DNA of 64,000 bases from Alnus glutinosa (GCF_958979055.1 NC_084887.1:37178620-37242619); one strand, 5' to 3'; positions 16,565 through 30,302 are shown, numbered from the stretch's first letter. Made by a program: numbers and translations. Notes: generated from the letters alone by a model not told the origin.

Positions 16565-18450
16565 ATGTTTTGTTTGTTAATTAATGTTTTATGGAGTTAC
16601 TTTTTTTTTTTTGAAAAAATAATATGGTGTGGCATAAATGTAAAAATAGTTTTGAGTGTTATGTATTTTAAGTTGGTTGTTAATCCTTTTGTTTTGAAAA
16701 CAGAAAATAAAAGTAAAAAAGATAATGGTTTAACGGACAAAGCCTTTTTAACCCTTTTTTTTTTTTATTTTTTTTTTATTTTTTTATCTTAATTTGGTAA
16801 AATTTCTTGGCCTTCCTAGTTGGAATAATGTAGTATCAAAAACAAATTCCTCGACCGGCCTAATGTTTGGTTGAGGAACAATTTAAGTGCTCGGAATTTA
16901 CCAATACGTTAACATAGTATAATCTTGTGCTTTACGTTAACATAGTATATATATATATATATAAAATGAACCTCTAATGATTGGATATTTTTGAGTTTGG
17001 ATGTGCATGCCCTAATTTATTAACTTCAAATTATGTATGGTATTAATGTTGTTTAAAGTATATATGGAATTAAATAGCAAAAGTCCATAAAGGTGCAATC
17101 ATCATCATCATATAGTCTCCCCTCAAAATATTAAATAGAAGAGAAGAATATAACAATTGGCAGAAGGAGGCTCACCTAACCCTCCCTCGACCAAAAAGCC
17201 TTAACAATTTGCTTTAAATGTCAAACATTATTCTAGTATGCCCTACCTAGAACAAAAAGCCCTCCATCTCAAATGTTTTTTTCAATGTTTATGTGCGCTT
17301 ATTACAAACACTAGAGGAAGTTGTAGTGAGAGGCTTCAACACGTATAAAAAAATGACAATATGTTCCCCATAGGAGAGCAAATGGGGAACATACTTGGGT
17401 GAAATTCAACCTCTTTTGTAACCTATAGAGAACAAATGTTTGGAAACCTTCGATAAGTGATGTCCCTTTATGTGTCGTGTTGATGTCGATGTTAGTGACA
17501 AAGTTTTCCTCCATGCATTTTAATGAAAATACTAACAAACAACTTCAAATACAAAATACTCACAAAACATCTAAGACTGTTTTCATCTTTATGTTGTACG
17601 TGTCAAAACAATGTCTCAAACAAAAAACAAAAGGCATTAACAAATGAAGCCATAGTGATTCTCACGTGCATTTTTAAAATGCCAGTCTAATAACACGCTT
17701 TGAAGGAAAACTTTTTCGATCAATTTTGCATAATGAAGGAGAGTATTTGGGCTTTATGTGAGATCCAAGAGAACATAAAGTGAGAGGCATGATAAGAAGT
17801 AGGGAGGCAAGGAAAGGGACATTGGTTCACTTTGTCTGTTCTTTTAACACTGCATGGTGCACGTGCAATGGGGTTTGGGACCCCCAGCGCTGGAGGCTTG
17901 CTTGGCATCTAGAAGTTCTAATTAGCTGGAAATCAATTCATATTGCAATCATGGCTTCCATGCCTTTCCAATTTTCAGTTTCTCACCTTGAGGGTGTATG
18001 AACAATGTTTTCTTTTTGGACTGTACATGAACATGCATGCACTAGAAAAATCAAAGAAATTGTATAAATAACTAGGGCCATTTCCTGCCTTCCATCTGGA
18101 TATGAACTATAGCCTACGTGAATCAATAGAAAGAGTTCGTTTGGTCTTGCAATTTCGTATGCTAAATAGGTGCTTTTACACAAAAGTGCAAGAAGGTATT
18201 TCATTTAAGAGTGTGTTTGAAGAAAATGACGGTTTTAAAAACGTGAAATTTTACGGTTTTATCTGTTAAAACTTTTTTCTAATTTTTTATTCTGTTTTCT
18301 CTTTTCAAAACAAAAATATTAATAAACTAACTAAAATACAAAACACCCAAAACTATTTTTATCTGTATGTCATATCAGAACACCTTTTTTTTTTTTTTCC
18401 CAACAAAACCATAAACAAAAAGCATTAACAAATAGACATTTTCAAACTGC
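16565..18450. repeat. Three diverged copies of a local dispersed repeat
   Basis: Copies at about 16565-16735 (inverted), 17525-17650 and 18280-18450 share the order: AACAAACTAACTAAAATACA-like text, AACACCCAAAACTATTTTTA-like text, a TGTCATATCA/TGCCACACCA-like core, then AAAAAGCATTAACAAATG. A further partial match starts near 25530. It is non-coding and probably a degraded transposon family. Confidence 0.5.
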
Positions 18451-20218
18451 AAAGCAAAAAAACACACGATTTTAAAGGTCGAACCGTAAATTTATCAAAC
18501 ATTTAAAAAAAAAAAATACATTCTCATTAACTATATATGTTTTGAAATAACTAATTTTTGAAACCGTAATTCCATCTAAATTAGGAATAATTAATGTTTG
18601 GAAAAATTACCACCCTCTTAGTTCGAACAACAATTTTGAAATCCAGTACAGAAAAATCAGTCTTCTTTTAATAAAATGCAACATTGACACCTGTAATAAA
18701 TCATGTAATAAACTACCACAATATTTCTTGAGTTTTCTATCCGACCACGTTGCACGTTCGAGCAGACAAGTCATGATTAGTGCTGTCTTTTAGTTGGGGA
18801 TTTGGTGTAATTAATTGAGCTACATTCTATCCCTAGAGGGACAAAATGACTGATTGTCTTTGGTTAAAAGAAAAACCTACACATAGTGATCAAGGCATGG
18901 ATTGATTTTGTCTTACCAAAGCCGAAAGAGTGGCGGAGGGTGTGACTTTAAACAACAAACTAACAAAAATACTCGAGTACTACAATTTTCACTTTTTTTA
19001 AACCGATGACGTACGTTACCCTACCATTCTCTTCCATTTTAAGATCTTGCCACTTTCAACCGGCCGCTGTCGTACCACCACCGAGATCTACTGCCGCACG
19101 ATAATATATATATATGCCACCATTTGTTTTCACAATTGCATCACCACTGACGTGCAACTAGTACCGCACTAATGTTAGAACCCCCTACACTCACTCGGAA
19201 GGTTTTTAGGAGTGGTTTGGCCACCCTTATAGCTACAGAGAATTCGGCTAACTTCAGCGGCCGGTTATGGGGTGATTGAATTACTCCCAATTAATGATCC
19301 ATTTTGGGGTGGCCAAACGAGCTCTTTAAAGGGGACAAGAATCCTCTCCATTTCATTTGGAAATGAGTAATATCAATTTTATTGTCCGGATATAAAGTTT
19401 GCATATCTAACAATGTATATGATGTCATAATATTTTTAAATTTTTAAAAGACGTGTCGACATTGATATCATGTACATGTTGGAAGCTCCAACTTTAAATC
19501 TTGGCAACGAAATGAATGCTGCCAATTTCCTTTACAATAGGGAGGATTATATTCTCATAATTAAAAATGTGTCACATGAATAACCCCGTCAATTTATAAA
19601 ATATTTATAATAAAAATTATAATACCCTAAAAGCACTCGAACAAATATATTAAAGTGACCCATTAATTCTAGTGGGCCACGGGCAAGTGGATCATCTAGC
19701 CCCTTTAAATGGAGAGGATCCAAATGCCTTTGATGGACCTCTAGCTCCAATTGAGCTCACGTATAACCACACACAAATAGATAATTGTGGGCCAGAAGCC
19801 TAGGCTTGGTACAGCCAAACAAGCAAATGAACCAACATGATCCAATGAATTTAACCGTTAGGAGTCCGTTTGAATTTGTAATTTTAAAAAATGTAATTTA
19901 AAAATAAAGTTAAAAGTTTGGCAAAATTATAGCTTGACTTTTAAAATTGTAATTTAACTTTTAAAATTATGCGTTTAAAAAAAAAAAACATTTCATTACC
20001 TACAATTTGAAAAGATAAATTTTCTGCATTTTTCAAATCGTAATTTTAAACGTTTCATTCTCTGCGTGTTGGTTTAAAATCAGTCTAAAAATCACGATCG
20101 CAAACGCACCCTAAAGAGGAAGCTACAATTTCTCACAACCATTAACAAGTTATCTCCTACAATACAATATGCATCTTCCAAACACAAACAGTAAAGTCTA
20201 TTTTGATGAACTTTACAC

Positions 20219-23159
20219 ATGCTCACCTTTCATCCAAACCCCAAGCCATGGCACCCATATGTTCCAACCAACGCACAGATTACCTTCTCTTCTGTGCTAT
20301 TCAAAACCAAAATTCTTCCGTCCAAAATAGAGAACACTTTGAATGAAGAGGGCAAGCAAAGTAAACAGTCCTCAGCAGGAAAAATCAAACGCCTTGTTCT
20401 CACCCAGGAAGGCAGAGCAAAACTAAACACCTTCCCGGACAGAGAGTTCTATGCTTATCCGCGCTTTGTGACCCATGTTGATGATGGCTTTATATCCGCA
20501 TTGACCAATCTCTACAGAGAAAAGTTGAGACCTGGGTGGGAAATTCTTGACCTCATGAGCTCATGGGTTAGCCACTTACCAGAAGAAGTGACATACAAAA
20601 GAGTGGTGGGACATGGACTGAATGCACAAGAGCTTGCAAAGAACCCCCGGCTGGACTATTTCTTTGTGAAGGATCTCAATCAGGATCAACACCTTGAATT
20701 GGAGAGCTGTAGTTTCGATGCGGTGATATGCACCGTGAGTGTACAGTATCTTCAACAGCCAGAGAAGGTCTGATTTATACTTTGATGGAGTCTTTTTGTA
20801 TTGTTCTAATTATAGCCAGACAAGCATGCCATGCACTAAATAAGGCTTTGATCACTGTCAACGTTAATGCACTTCTCCGCCACTACTGATCTGAAATGTT
20901 TAATGGGCTTCTCATTTACAAGAGAAACATGTTCTTCACCTTTTACAGGTAAGCAATTGGAGATGTAAACCCAAAATTTCTACTGTCACTAGCTGATAGG
21001 GTTCTACTGATGTAGATGATGGTTTGTGAGTGAATTGTAAAAATAGAAATGGGATTGTTATTTATGGTATTCCACTTAAGGTTGCAGTTCACCAGTACAC
21101 CAAATGTTTGATCAAATATCTCAATGATCCTTCACTCATTCTGCCTACTCGATTATATAGAGACTCTACTACTCGTGATAACTACAAAGAAACCTACTGA
21201 TAAACATACTCAAAGCTGATAAACATAACCCATAACCATAGACCCGAAAGTGATAAATGACAAGATAATCTCCACCCCTTATCTCTTATTCCCATCAACG
21301 ATGATAGAGCTAATCCAAGTATTTAGGATTAGGTCTCCTACTCCTGCGGCTACTATCCCTATCACTGGCACCACAAATATTGTAAAACTACCTTAGACCG
21401 CACATACTATTATAGATGATTGATCAGTCCTTCCATGTAACTAAGTTAAAATGATAGTTTCCGTTGACTTATTTTTACTACTATGTATAATTGAGACTGG
21501 TTGTGTCTACTCTTTCAACCATAATAGCAATGGCAGAGCCTGATTAGGATGTTTGTTTGTTGCCATAGCATTGCCTAGATCTTCCAAGGCTAGAATATAA
21601 GCTTCAACAGCTTTACTCCGCAAGGAAATGCTACAGCACTGGCTGCACAAATCACCATACTCATTCATTAAGAAGATATCCTTTGGGTGCAAGCTTCAAG
21701 AATATGGGGTGCTTTCTTTTGTCAAATTGCTCAATTTCTATATCCCAATCTATGGCTTATCTGCGCAGACTCCCAATCCCTGCCCAAAATGAAAAACTGT
21801 TGTTTATCTTTGGACCTTCGTCACCTTTTCCCTCACTTGGAATAACATTCTGCTGTTCTGCACATATATCTATCTCTTCCCCCCCACCCCCCCGACCCCA
21901 CCTCCAAAAAGTATTAGTCTTCTAATTAACCCGGCACATTTCAGTTTCTGGTTGAGTTACACTTTCCCTCATTCTTCAATCTCTGCTGTGGTGACAATGA
22001 AATAAGAGTCTTACAGAAAGCTTGGTGCCATTTCATTCTAGCATTTGCTAGGAGATTTCTCCAGGCAACTTTCCCTCTTGTTTACACTAGAGCAGTAAAG
22101 CCTCAATCATCTCGAATTGTCTTCTCAGGGGTATCTCAGTCAATCCAAATTTTCAAAGACCTCAATCCAATAGAAATTGGACAAAGTCCTCACGCCTGCA
22201 TAATCAGATATCTACAGAAGAAAGACCCCTGTAGGCGACAGAAGAAAACTTTCCTTATTTCTCTTAGTTTTCCAGCTTTAGGTGATTTCTCCATCTTTAG
22301 GTTGCTAGCGTTAATTAGATTTTCTGTAATTGAGAAATTTCCATGTTCATATTAACTCTAGCAATTAGTTTATTTCCTTTTGAAGCTTTGTAGTTACTAT
22401 TATAAAAGAGTGGTGAATGTAACGAAAAAATAAACTTTGTGAATCCACTCAAAAAAAACTTTGAGAATGAAATGTTGAGTATTATTGGAATTTTCGGTTT
22501 CTTGGTGTTTCTAAGCTAAATGTTAGCTTGTTAATTTTATAAATTTGAAGCCGCTGTACTTCTTTTCTTTTATCAAACGCTTCCGCTACGTCAAATGAAA
22601 TGTTACTGGAACTGCTCATAAATCACTAGACCCATTTTCTTGAGGGCATTCTTCAGGGCCTAACTTTCAAGAATTTTAAACTGCTTTGCTCTGTCAAGTT
22701 GCTCAATCTACATCTTAAGCTACATCTTGGTCCTCACCTGCTTAGCCTGCCCAAGTGCCCAACCCTCTTATCCTTTGGAAGCAATGCCTTCATCATCTTA
22801 TTTTCCATCCTTTGAAAACTAATTGACTAACCTCTATGCAGGTATTTGCAGAGGTGTTTCGGGTGCTAAGGCCAGGAGGGATGTTGGTTGTGAGCTTTAG
22901 CAATCGATTGTTCTATGAGAAAGCCATAAGCACATGGAGAGATGGAACTGCTTATAGCAGGGTGCAATTGGTAGTGCAGTACTTCCAATGTGTGGAAGGA
23001 TTCACACAACCAGAAACCATTCGAAAGGTACCAGCTCCTGCTGCTCGAGAGGACAAATCACCATTCAGTTGGATCATGAGGCTGCTGGGATTGTTGTCTG
23101 GATCAGATCCTTTCTATGCAGTGATAGCTTACAAGAACTTCAAACCAATATATGAATGA
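20219..23159 (+). CDS. SAM-dependent methyltransferase-like protein, probably plastid-targeted, 2 exons
   Basis: Exons 20219-20767 and 22842-23159 (867 nt, 288 aa) join at GAGAAG|GT...CAG|GTATTT. The fold resembles class I methyltransferases: motif-I-like EILDLMSSWVSHLP, then GHGLNAQELAKNPRLDY, the acidic FDAVICTVSVQYLQQPEK step, and the post-motif EVFRVLRPGGMLVVSFSNR. The motif-I glycines are weak (LMSSW instead of GxGxG), so SAM binding is an inference. Residues 1-60 are basic and Ser/Thr-rich with few acidic residues, which suits a transit peptide. The substrate is unknown; similar uncharacterised plant proteins share the YPRFVTHVDDGF entry segment. The single intron is about 2.07 kb. The start is the first ATG of the open frame. 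Confidence 0.85.
20768..22841 (+). other. Long intron of the methyltransferase gene
   Basis: The intron contains no complete gene. Two stretches, about 21690-21800 and 22665-22775, are diverged direct repeats of one another (CTTCAAGAAT..., GTCAARTTGCTCAATYT..., then CTGCCCAA). A 60-codon minus-strand open frame at 21507-21692 may be a coding relic but matches no recognised family. Confidence 0.5.
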
Positions 23160-24335
23160 ACATGAGATTAGCCTCTTTATATGGAAGAACATGGTGCATC
23201 GATGCATGTACTATAACTTTGTGGCTTTTATACCCATGTACTCTCCATTTTTTTATTTCTTTGGCTCTTAGTTTACATATTGACATGTCTTCTGCAATAA
23301 AAACATAAGAAATAGCTTTTTATTCTAGAAATATATCTTCATAGTTCATATTAGATTAGGTAACATATTTAGTGGTGTATATGTTGCCGTATCATTTAAT
23401 GACTTTAAAATAGATCTTCTGCATTTCATTTGAAATAAAGACCGATCTCTATTAGAAAATTAGATGCAGTTTCTACATACAATATGATCTCTACATTCTA
23501 CATTCAATAGATCCTCTCCATTCTACTTCTACAAGAAATTGCAGAAGATATAATTGCTGAATGTGACATTGGACCATCTTAACTGACATTTCACCAATTT
23601 TTACCAAATGGATCGATCACATTAATTCCATGATGTAGGCCAGTTTTCAAGCAGGTCAATTATAATAATAATAATAAAAACATAGTTTGAGATTTCAATA
23701 TTGGATAAAGACAATCTTGGTGGTATTAAAAAGCTTATTCAAAGGACTACAAATTCATATTTCATGAAGATTTTCCCATTCCAACATTTACGTGGTCAAA
23801 ATGGACTATCAAGAGAAATACAAAAACTATTCCCGAGAGCCTCCGTTGGAGTCTCAATTTTAGTCATTGTATGAACGAGATGTTGCAATATCTTCAATAC
23901 CTATTTCTGAGGCATCCGGTCAAAGGCCCAATCGGAACTCATCTAGGCAAGAGTTTTTGTAGAGTTATATATCGCATTTCTTGTCCGAACAGGAAAAAAA
24001 AAAAAAAACTAAAAAAAACTCGTTCAAATGAGATCGCAACTGTGTTTTAATTTTGTGTTTTACTAGGTTTATGACTTTTTTTTTTTCTTTTTTCTTTTTT
24101 CTATATAAACTCAATAAGGACGACTTAAGCCACAATTTATGTGTTATTTTAATCAATTTTCAATAAGAAATTCCTTGAGATCGAGTTCTCTTCAATTTTC
24201 CCCTAATTCCTTGATTCTTCTTGATTTTGAAAAGAGTTGTGACACTTTTGTTTATTTGATTTTGCAATCCACCGTATCCACGTGGATAAGGATTTTCAAC
24301 AATTTGAGCCATACATGTGAGCGCTTACATGAAGA

Positions 24336-24472
24336 GATTTGATTCTTGTACAACACCAATACAACAACTGTACAAAAATCCTTCACATGAGGGTGGGCCC
24401 CAGTATGTAGGACCCACCCTCATGTGAGGGATTGTTGTACAGTTGTTGTATTGGTGTTGTAAATCTAACATT
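24336..24472. mobile_element. Foldback MITE, family 1 copy 2
   Basis: Same palindromic layout as 8552-8690. Arms containing CACCAATACAACAACTGTAC and CACATGAGGGTGGG are mirrored nearly perfectly, and the element is flanked by GATTTGATTCTTG and AAATCTAACATTTTT as in copy 1. Copy 2 has better-preserved arms. Confidence 0.87.
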
Positions 24473-26082
24473 TTTCTTACATGAAACCCACCTGCCCGAG
24501 TAGATAATAAGACAATCCAAAATTTTATTTGGGCATGTGAATCTCATATGAAATCTCTGACAATGTACTGTGTAAATTATCAACAATTTGAACAACTAAT
24601 TGCTAGAGATTCCAATCTTATCCGAGCTCCATATCACATGGGTAGAAAGTGCATGAGAATCACATGTGCACTGTTCATAACAAATTGCCACGTACAATTT
24701 TGTCGATCACTAACCAAACTTGTCTATAAAACTAAGCAGACTACTCTCCATGAAGCACAGTATGCTTATGAAACCTCCCTCCCTCAGTCCCTCTCCTCTC
24801 CCAGAAGACTGTATTTTTCTCCTCCGGCAATATTATTGTTTCGTGCTATTTTTTTTATTGATTCAATGAAGATTTTTTATTTTATTTTAATGGAGATAAA
24901 AGCTATATGGAATATATTCATATATTCATAACATTGCACTTAAAAGATGATAAACATGTTCAAGTCCAATGTTTGGATTCTTACTTCCCTTCCGCGCTAC
25001 TCGATCTTATTATCATTCTTCTTTTCATTATTTCATTTATTTCTGTTTTGAAATAAATGAATTGAGAAATTACAAAATAAAATAATAATAGTAGAATTAA
25101 GGGAAGTGAATTGACAAATTCAAACGAAGAAACTGTTTATCATCTTAATTAAGTGTATTAATGTTACAAATGTATTCTGTATAAGCTTTTATTTTCATTA
25201 CAAAAAGTCTTGATCGAATCAATAAAAAGAAATATCACGAAACTGTGTTATTTTTATTTCTTTTGACTAATTAGTTGAATTTATTATCGATAATTAAATT
25301 TCTGGTCCTCTTCTTCTTTTGCTCGTAGTATATGACAGAGTCACAATACGTACATGTAGAGGGATTACTTGGCAGGGCCAATCGTTTGATCAGATTAGAG
25401 TGACATGGCTCATCATTTACATGTAACATGCTGTTCTTTAGATCAGATTAATGTTCTATAAATGTTTTTCAGTTTAACTTGATATAAATGTGAGAAAGTG
25501 TTTTTTTTTTAATGAAGTTTACATTTAAACTGTATTTTGTGTTTTAAATTGTTTGTTAATAATTTTGAAAAAGAAAAAAAGAAGACAGAAAATGAACCAT
25601 ATTGCTCTACAAATACGATTTTAAAACGTTATTTTTTAAAATGTAGTCGAGTGTTTGTTAAAATTATGATTTGACCTTTAAAATTACAATTTATTTTTAA
25701 AATTACGTATTTTTTAAAACACATCTCTTTATTTGCAATTTAAATTTTTCTATATTTTCAAAACTTTATTTTTTAATTTTATTTAAAATCACATTTTTAA
25801 CCTACCAAATCGCCGGCCAAATGGACTAAAAAACAAAACACAAAAATAATTTTCACAAAAAAATATTTCACTTCAGAAAAACAATACCCACGGATTAGGC
25901 ACGATTTTTTATTGTCCATGTATCGCGTGTGAGTTTTTGCATTATCTAAACCCTAATTCCGGAATTTTGATAAAATTATCTCCATCTGCAAATCCTAGGC
26001 CGAACTTTGGACCATACCAAGCTGAATGTGACATTGTCACCCGAACAACCTCTTCCCACTTCTTTCCCACAACTCCTTATCT

Positions 26083-26087
<5 letters not shown>

Positions 26088-26119
<32 letters not shown>
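26088..26119 (+). repeat. (CT)n microsatellite in the 5' leader
   Basis: A CT run of about 32 bases ends 36 bases before the ATG of the RNA-binding protein gene. Pyrimidine-rich CT leaders are common near plant transcription starts; a regulatory role is possible but not shown. Confidence 0.8.
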
Positions 26120-26121
<2 letters not shown>

Positions 26122-26155
26122 TTCTCCAGCCACCGCTCTCCTTAAGCCATTATCA

Positions 26156-28513
26156 ATGGCTGAAAGCTGTTTAATCTCTACACCAGCACTCTTCACCACC
26201 AAAAAACAAAACCCATTTCTTTCACTTCCCTCAAAACCCATCAAGCTCTCACCCATCTCGTTCTTATCCTCACCATCTTTCTATTCATGGGTCTCCCTCA
26301 AATACAAGTCTTCACCTTTCCATGTTGTCCCACGTGTGGCTCAGACCTCAGACTGGGCTCAACAAGAGGAAGAAGAAGGTGAGCAGAAACAAGTTGCAGA
26401 GGACGGAGAAGAGGGTTTGAGTTGGAAGAGTCAAGGGTTGGGGGAGACAGTAGCTAGTGTTGCTTCTGATGGTGGTGGTGATGGTTGGGGAGGTGGAGAA
26501 GAGAGTTCTGGAGAAGGGGTTTTGGGTGGGGGTGAAGAATTTTATCCTGAGCCACCTGAAGAGGCCAAACTCTTTGTGGGTAATTTGCCGTATGATATGG
26601 ACAGTGAGAAACTAGCCGAGGTCTTTAATGAAGCTGGAGTTGTTGAGATTGCTGAGGTAAAGTTTGCATTTTTGTTGGTTTTGTGTGTGTGACAGTGAGA
26701 GAGTAAAACTGGAAGATGGGGAATTTTCTGACATGGAATTATGTTAAATTACTGATTTTTTTATAGGTGATTTACAATAGGGAAACAGATCGGAGTAGAG
26801 GGTTTGGGTTTGTCACTATGAGTACTGTTGAAGAAGCTGAGAAGGCTGTGGAGTTGTTCAACCGTTATGTGAGTTGCTCTTCTTTTGATGTTGAAAACTT
26901 AGTTTATTGCATGAACTATGTTAGCTTTGGAAAATCAAATTCTAAGCGAGTAAATAGCAAATGCTGGCATGTTGTTCTTCATTAGAATTTGCAAGCATGA
27001 CCTTATGAGTTCAAAGCACCGGCTCTAGCTTGATTTGATGTCTGTCACATTTCATGGGTTCCTTCTATGTGTCTTTGTGCCACCATTTGACTTATTAATC
27101 CTTTGCATTTTATAGCCTCGATAGTATTATTACTATGCAAATGTTATTGAGGACACTTGTTTAAATAGCTTAATCTGCGAGTTTGCATGCTCTCATGCAC
27201 TTGCTTTGAGTTTGGGGAGTGAGATACAATCAAGGGCAACGTATATAACTGTGTCGCCAGTGGTGTAACCGCAATCTAATAGCACACTAGCAGATCATGC
27301 TTAATATAAAACAGTGGTACTCTTTTCACTCAAATGGTCTAAGTTAGTGCGTTGCTACCTGCCGAGATGTGTCTCCTTAAAGACGTTTGTAAGAGCCATG
27401 TAATGTGGGTGCATGGGAACCAATAGGTGAGTGAAATATGTCAGATTTCTCAAAATCGGAGGCTTATATTCTGAAACTGATAGTTCAACCAATCTTGTTA
27501 TGTGAGTAGCCTGCAGATCTGGAAGAGCTTCTTATTATTGCCATACTTGCTGAATATCAAATGTTATAATTGTAATATCCAAGTACCTGAGTTCTGCATG
27601 CATTGCTAAACAGGATATAAACGGAAGGGTTCTAACTGTAAACAAGGCTGCTCCTAGAGGATCACGGCCAGAACGACCTCGAGTGAATGAACCTTCTTTC
27701 AGAATCTATGTTGGTAACCTACCATGGCAAGTGGATGATGCTCGTCTGGAGCAAGTTTTTAGTGAACATGGGAAGGTGGTTAATGCCAGGGTAGTTTTCG
27801 ACCAGGAAACAGGCCGTTCACGTGGGTTTGGCTTTGTTACAATGTCTAGTGAGACAGAATTGCAAGATGCCATTGCTGCTCTTGATGGACAGGTTACTTC
27901 TATACCCTGTTTCATTCTAAAGTTGAATTATATTTTCTGGTGCAACAAAATGAAATCCCCCAAGATTTGAGGTCAATAGTCATATGCTTATTTCAAAATC
28001 TTTGTCTGTTATCTTAAAGCTATTATTCAGGCGATCGATCTAATGCTTATCATTTGCATTTTTATGCACCATCTGAACATCTTTGAGTAGTCAAGGATAT
28101 TCATAGTTAACTTCAGTATAATTTTATTTGGGACATGGCTAACTAGTAGGGAGATCTATCTACGGATGAGTTGTTTCTTTTTTTCTTTCTTGGGTAAGAG
28201 ATGGATGTCAGTATGTACAAATTCAAGTGCATAGTACACACTGGAATATAGAACTGTATGTTCCCACGCAAAGCTTTTGTTCTGTTTGTTTGTTTCTTTC
28301 TTTCTTTTTACCAGGCTTGTGTTTATTATTATCACTATTTTTCTAAAGCATGCCTTTTTCGCATCTGTGGCAAAAATTTAGCTTCTTGTTAAATGTTTTT
28401 CTTGATGACAAACAACCTGATAAGTTTCACTGGGGGTGCAGAATTTGGATGGCAGAGCGATCAGGGTAAATGTTGCCGAAGAACGACCAAGGCGTCGTTC
28501 ATTTTCGATTTGA
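26156..28513 (+). CDS. CP31: Chloroplast RNA-binding protein, cp31-type (two RRMs), 4 exons
   Basis: Plastid ribonucleoprotein of the cp31 group, which binds, stabilises and helps edit chloroplast transcripts (family knowledge). Exons 26156-26656, 26767-26868, 27614-27892 and 28442-28513 total 954 nt, or 317 aa. Order: a Ser/Thr-rich transit peptide (about residues 1-65), an acidic Glu/Gly-rich linker (about 70-135), RRM1 with RNP2 LFVGNL and RNP1 RGFGFVTM, the linker [13 protein letters not shown], then RRM2 with IYVGNL and RGFGFVTM, ending [29 protein letters not shown] and [15 protein letters not shown] are hallmarks of cp31 rather than cp29 or cp33. The chosen ATG is the first in frame downstream of the CT-rich leader and opens the transit peptide. 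Confidence 0.94.
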
Positions 28514-30302
28514 AAGGATTGCAAGTCAAGACTTAGCCTTACCTCTTCAAGCTTAGTATAATACTTTTGGCAGATGGAATTCCATCATTTTTTTTTTTAA
28601 TTGTTTCCTTTTCAAGGAGAGTGAGGAAAGCTTTATGTTAGAAGTTTGAAGTTCCCTTTTGCCTGTCTGTTTTGTCACTGAATTGATCTCCGTATTCTCT
28701 TGGTAATTACAGCTTATCAGTCCACAATAATTGTCTCTTTATACTCATTTGGTCATTTTTCCCTTGCGAAAAATCATAGTATTCCCGATCTCATGGGAAC
28801 TGTGATAAGCCGACTTTCATATGGGGTGTTCTGTATCTGTGTGAAGAATTAATTTTACAAAAGTGAATCGAATTATAAGGTGTTTTCGGATAAGGGTACT
28901 GAACTAGTAAATGTTTCAAACTGAAGAATTTACGTTTCTAAAAGTTTCACTTAAAGGTACTCTATTAGGATTTCTTGTTAAATTCTAATGGAGTATCCAA
29001 AAAAAAAAAAAATTCTAAGATTTAGATATTGGTCAAAATTTAACGAAATTTACAAAAATACTCAAGTATCTAAATTTTTGAAAAAATTTATATAATTTTT
29101 TTTAAAAAAAATAAAATAAAAAATACTAGGGTATTTTGACAAAATTTATCAGTAAATCTTAATGGAGTACTCTTAAGTGAGACGTTGAAAAATGTGAATA
29201 TCTCAATTTGAGACATTTGTTAGTCCAATACCATTATGTGTATAATTTCACCTTCATATAATTGTTCCTTCTCTTCACTCTCTTGCAAGTTGTAATCAGC
29301 TCTCTTTGTTCTCCACGCTTTCAGATATATGACCATTCAAAAAAAATTCAACCGGTTATGTTTTACCTAAACATAGTTGTGTTAAATTAGAAGAAAAATA
29401 AATCCCCAGACAAGGCCCTCACTGTTCAAATATTGATCAAGTGTTTGGATAATTTGAAACACAGTGGAATAATTTCTTCTTCCATATTGCATAATCATAA
29501 TTCTTCCAAATGTTTTACTCTGTTGCACAATCAATGAGGAAATGAGAAGACATCCCAGAAAGAAATGCGTTTCCTTTTGCTGGGAAGGCAAACTGCAGTC
29601 CAATGGTTACATTTCTGATCATCAAACCATAGTATCCCTAAATGGCCAAAGTTAGGATGTAAAATGAAGCCCTAGCAAACGAAAAAGAAACGGATGCAAA
29701 TGAATGGGTGTTACAATTGCCAGTCAATACCACTTCGGGCATTTGATAACTAACTCATCATTCCGCAAAATAAACGTGTTATATGCAGCGACTTGTATTC
29801 TTCTCACACTTGCTGGTGGTCATGCTCATGTCAGAGCCTGTCCAAGCCTCACCTGCTTGAGCTGCCCATACACTTATCCGAGTAAGTAAAGCATGTGCAG
29901 GCTCTCACGTGGACTGTCCTATTGCAGTGCAACAAGATCGAAACCTGCTGGGCATAGATGTTCAACAAATCAAGGCATTTGCCCGCTCTTGGTGCTCAAA
30001 TTACGCAATTTTGTATGTTTACCAAAAACCTAGTCAGTGTGGAGACTTGTTAGCCTTACTAAAAGTCTCTAAAAAGATAATTCTGATGAGCCATTATGAC
30101 TGTTAATGCCTTCGCAGATTTTTCGTGGCATGAAGAAGATCTGATCTCTATTGAATATGATTTTACAAACAGAATGTGTTTCGTCTCAAAAAAGGTATGC
30201 GCTCTGCTTCGTTGAGATTAAGCTACACTGTGCTGTGTGCGCATTATGTGAATTCACGTGTCGGGCTTCCGAGACTTACGAAAAAAAATGAGAAAGATTG
30301 AG
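28514..30302. other. Intergenic between two convergent genes
   Basis: Holds the 3'UTRs of the RNA-binding protein gene (+) and the NET-domain gene (-). No other gene is supported; short open frames near 29700-30100 resemble nothing known. Confidence 0.6.
28890..29240. mobile_element. Diverged MITE-like inverted repeat
   Basis: The left flank GGGTACTGAACTAGTAAATG...CACTTAAAGGTACTCTATTA aligns with the inverse of the right flank TGGTATTGGACTAACAAATG...CACTTAAGAGTACTCCATTA over roughly 100 bases with many mismatches. The interior is A/T-rich and non-coding. Confidence 0.55.

Larger units (their letters stand above)
15864..20218. other. Gene-poor spacer between the P450 and methyltransferase genes
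   Basis: No gene is supported. The first few hundred bases should hold the P450 leader and promoter. The rest carries a strong MITE (16172-16353), a three-copy local repeat (16565-18450), a TA run near 16940, and an AT-rich element at about 19862-20113 whose ends (GTCCGTTTG and CAAACGCAC) are imperfect inverted repeats. Similar AT-rich text recurs near 25620-25830 and 50140-50400. Confidence 0.55.
23160..26155. other. Intergenic spacer, AT-rich
   Basis: No gene is seen between the methyltransferase stop and the RNA-binding protein start. It contains homopolymer A/T runs, one family-1 foldback MITE, and an AT-rich divergent element at about 25620-25830. The last 120 bases should be the leader of the RNA-binding protein gene. 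Confidence 0.6.

Noticed and set aside
17780-18001. Possible gene or microRNA precursor with TGCACGTGCA text
   Set aside because: No known microRNA string, no convincing long hairpin by eye, and the short frame has no family resemblance.
29704-30106. Two small plus-strand frames between the convergent genes
   Set aside because: No splice context, no homology recognised, and they fall in presumed 3' flanking DNA.
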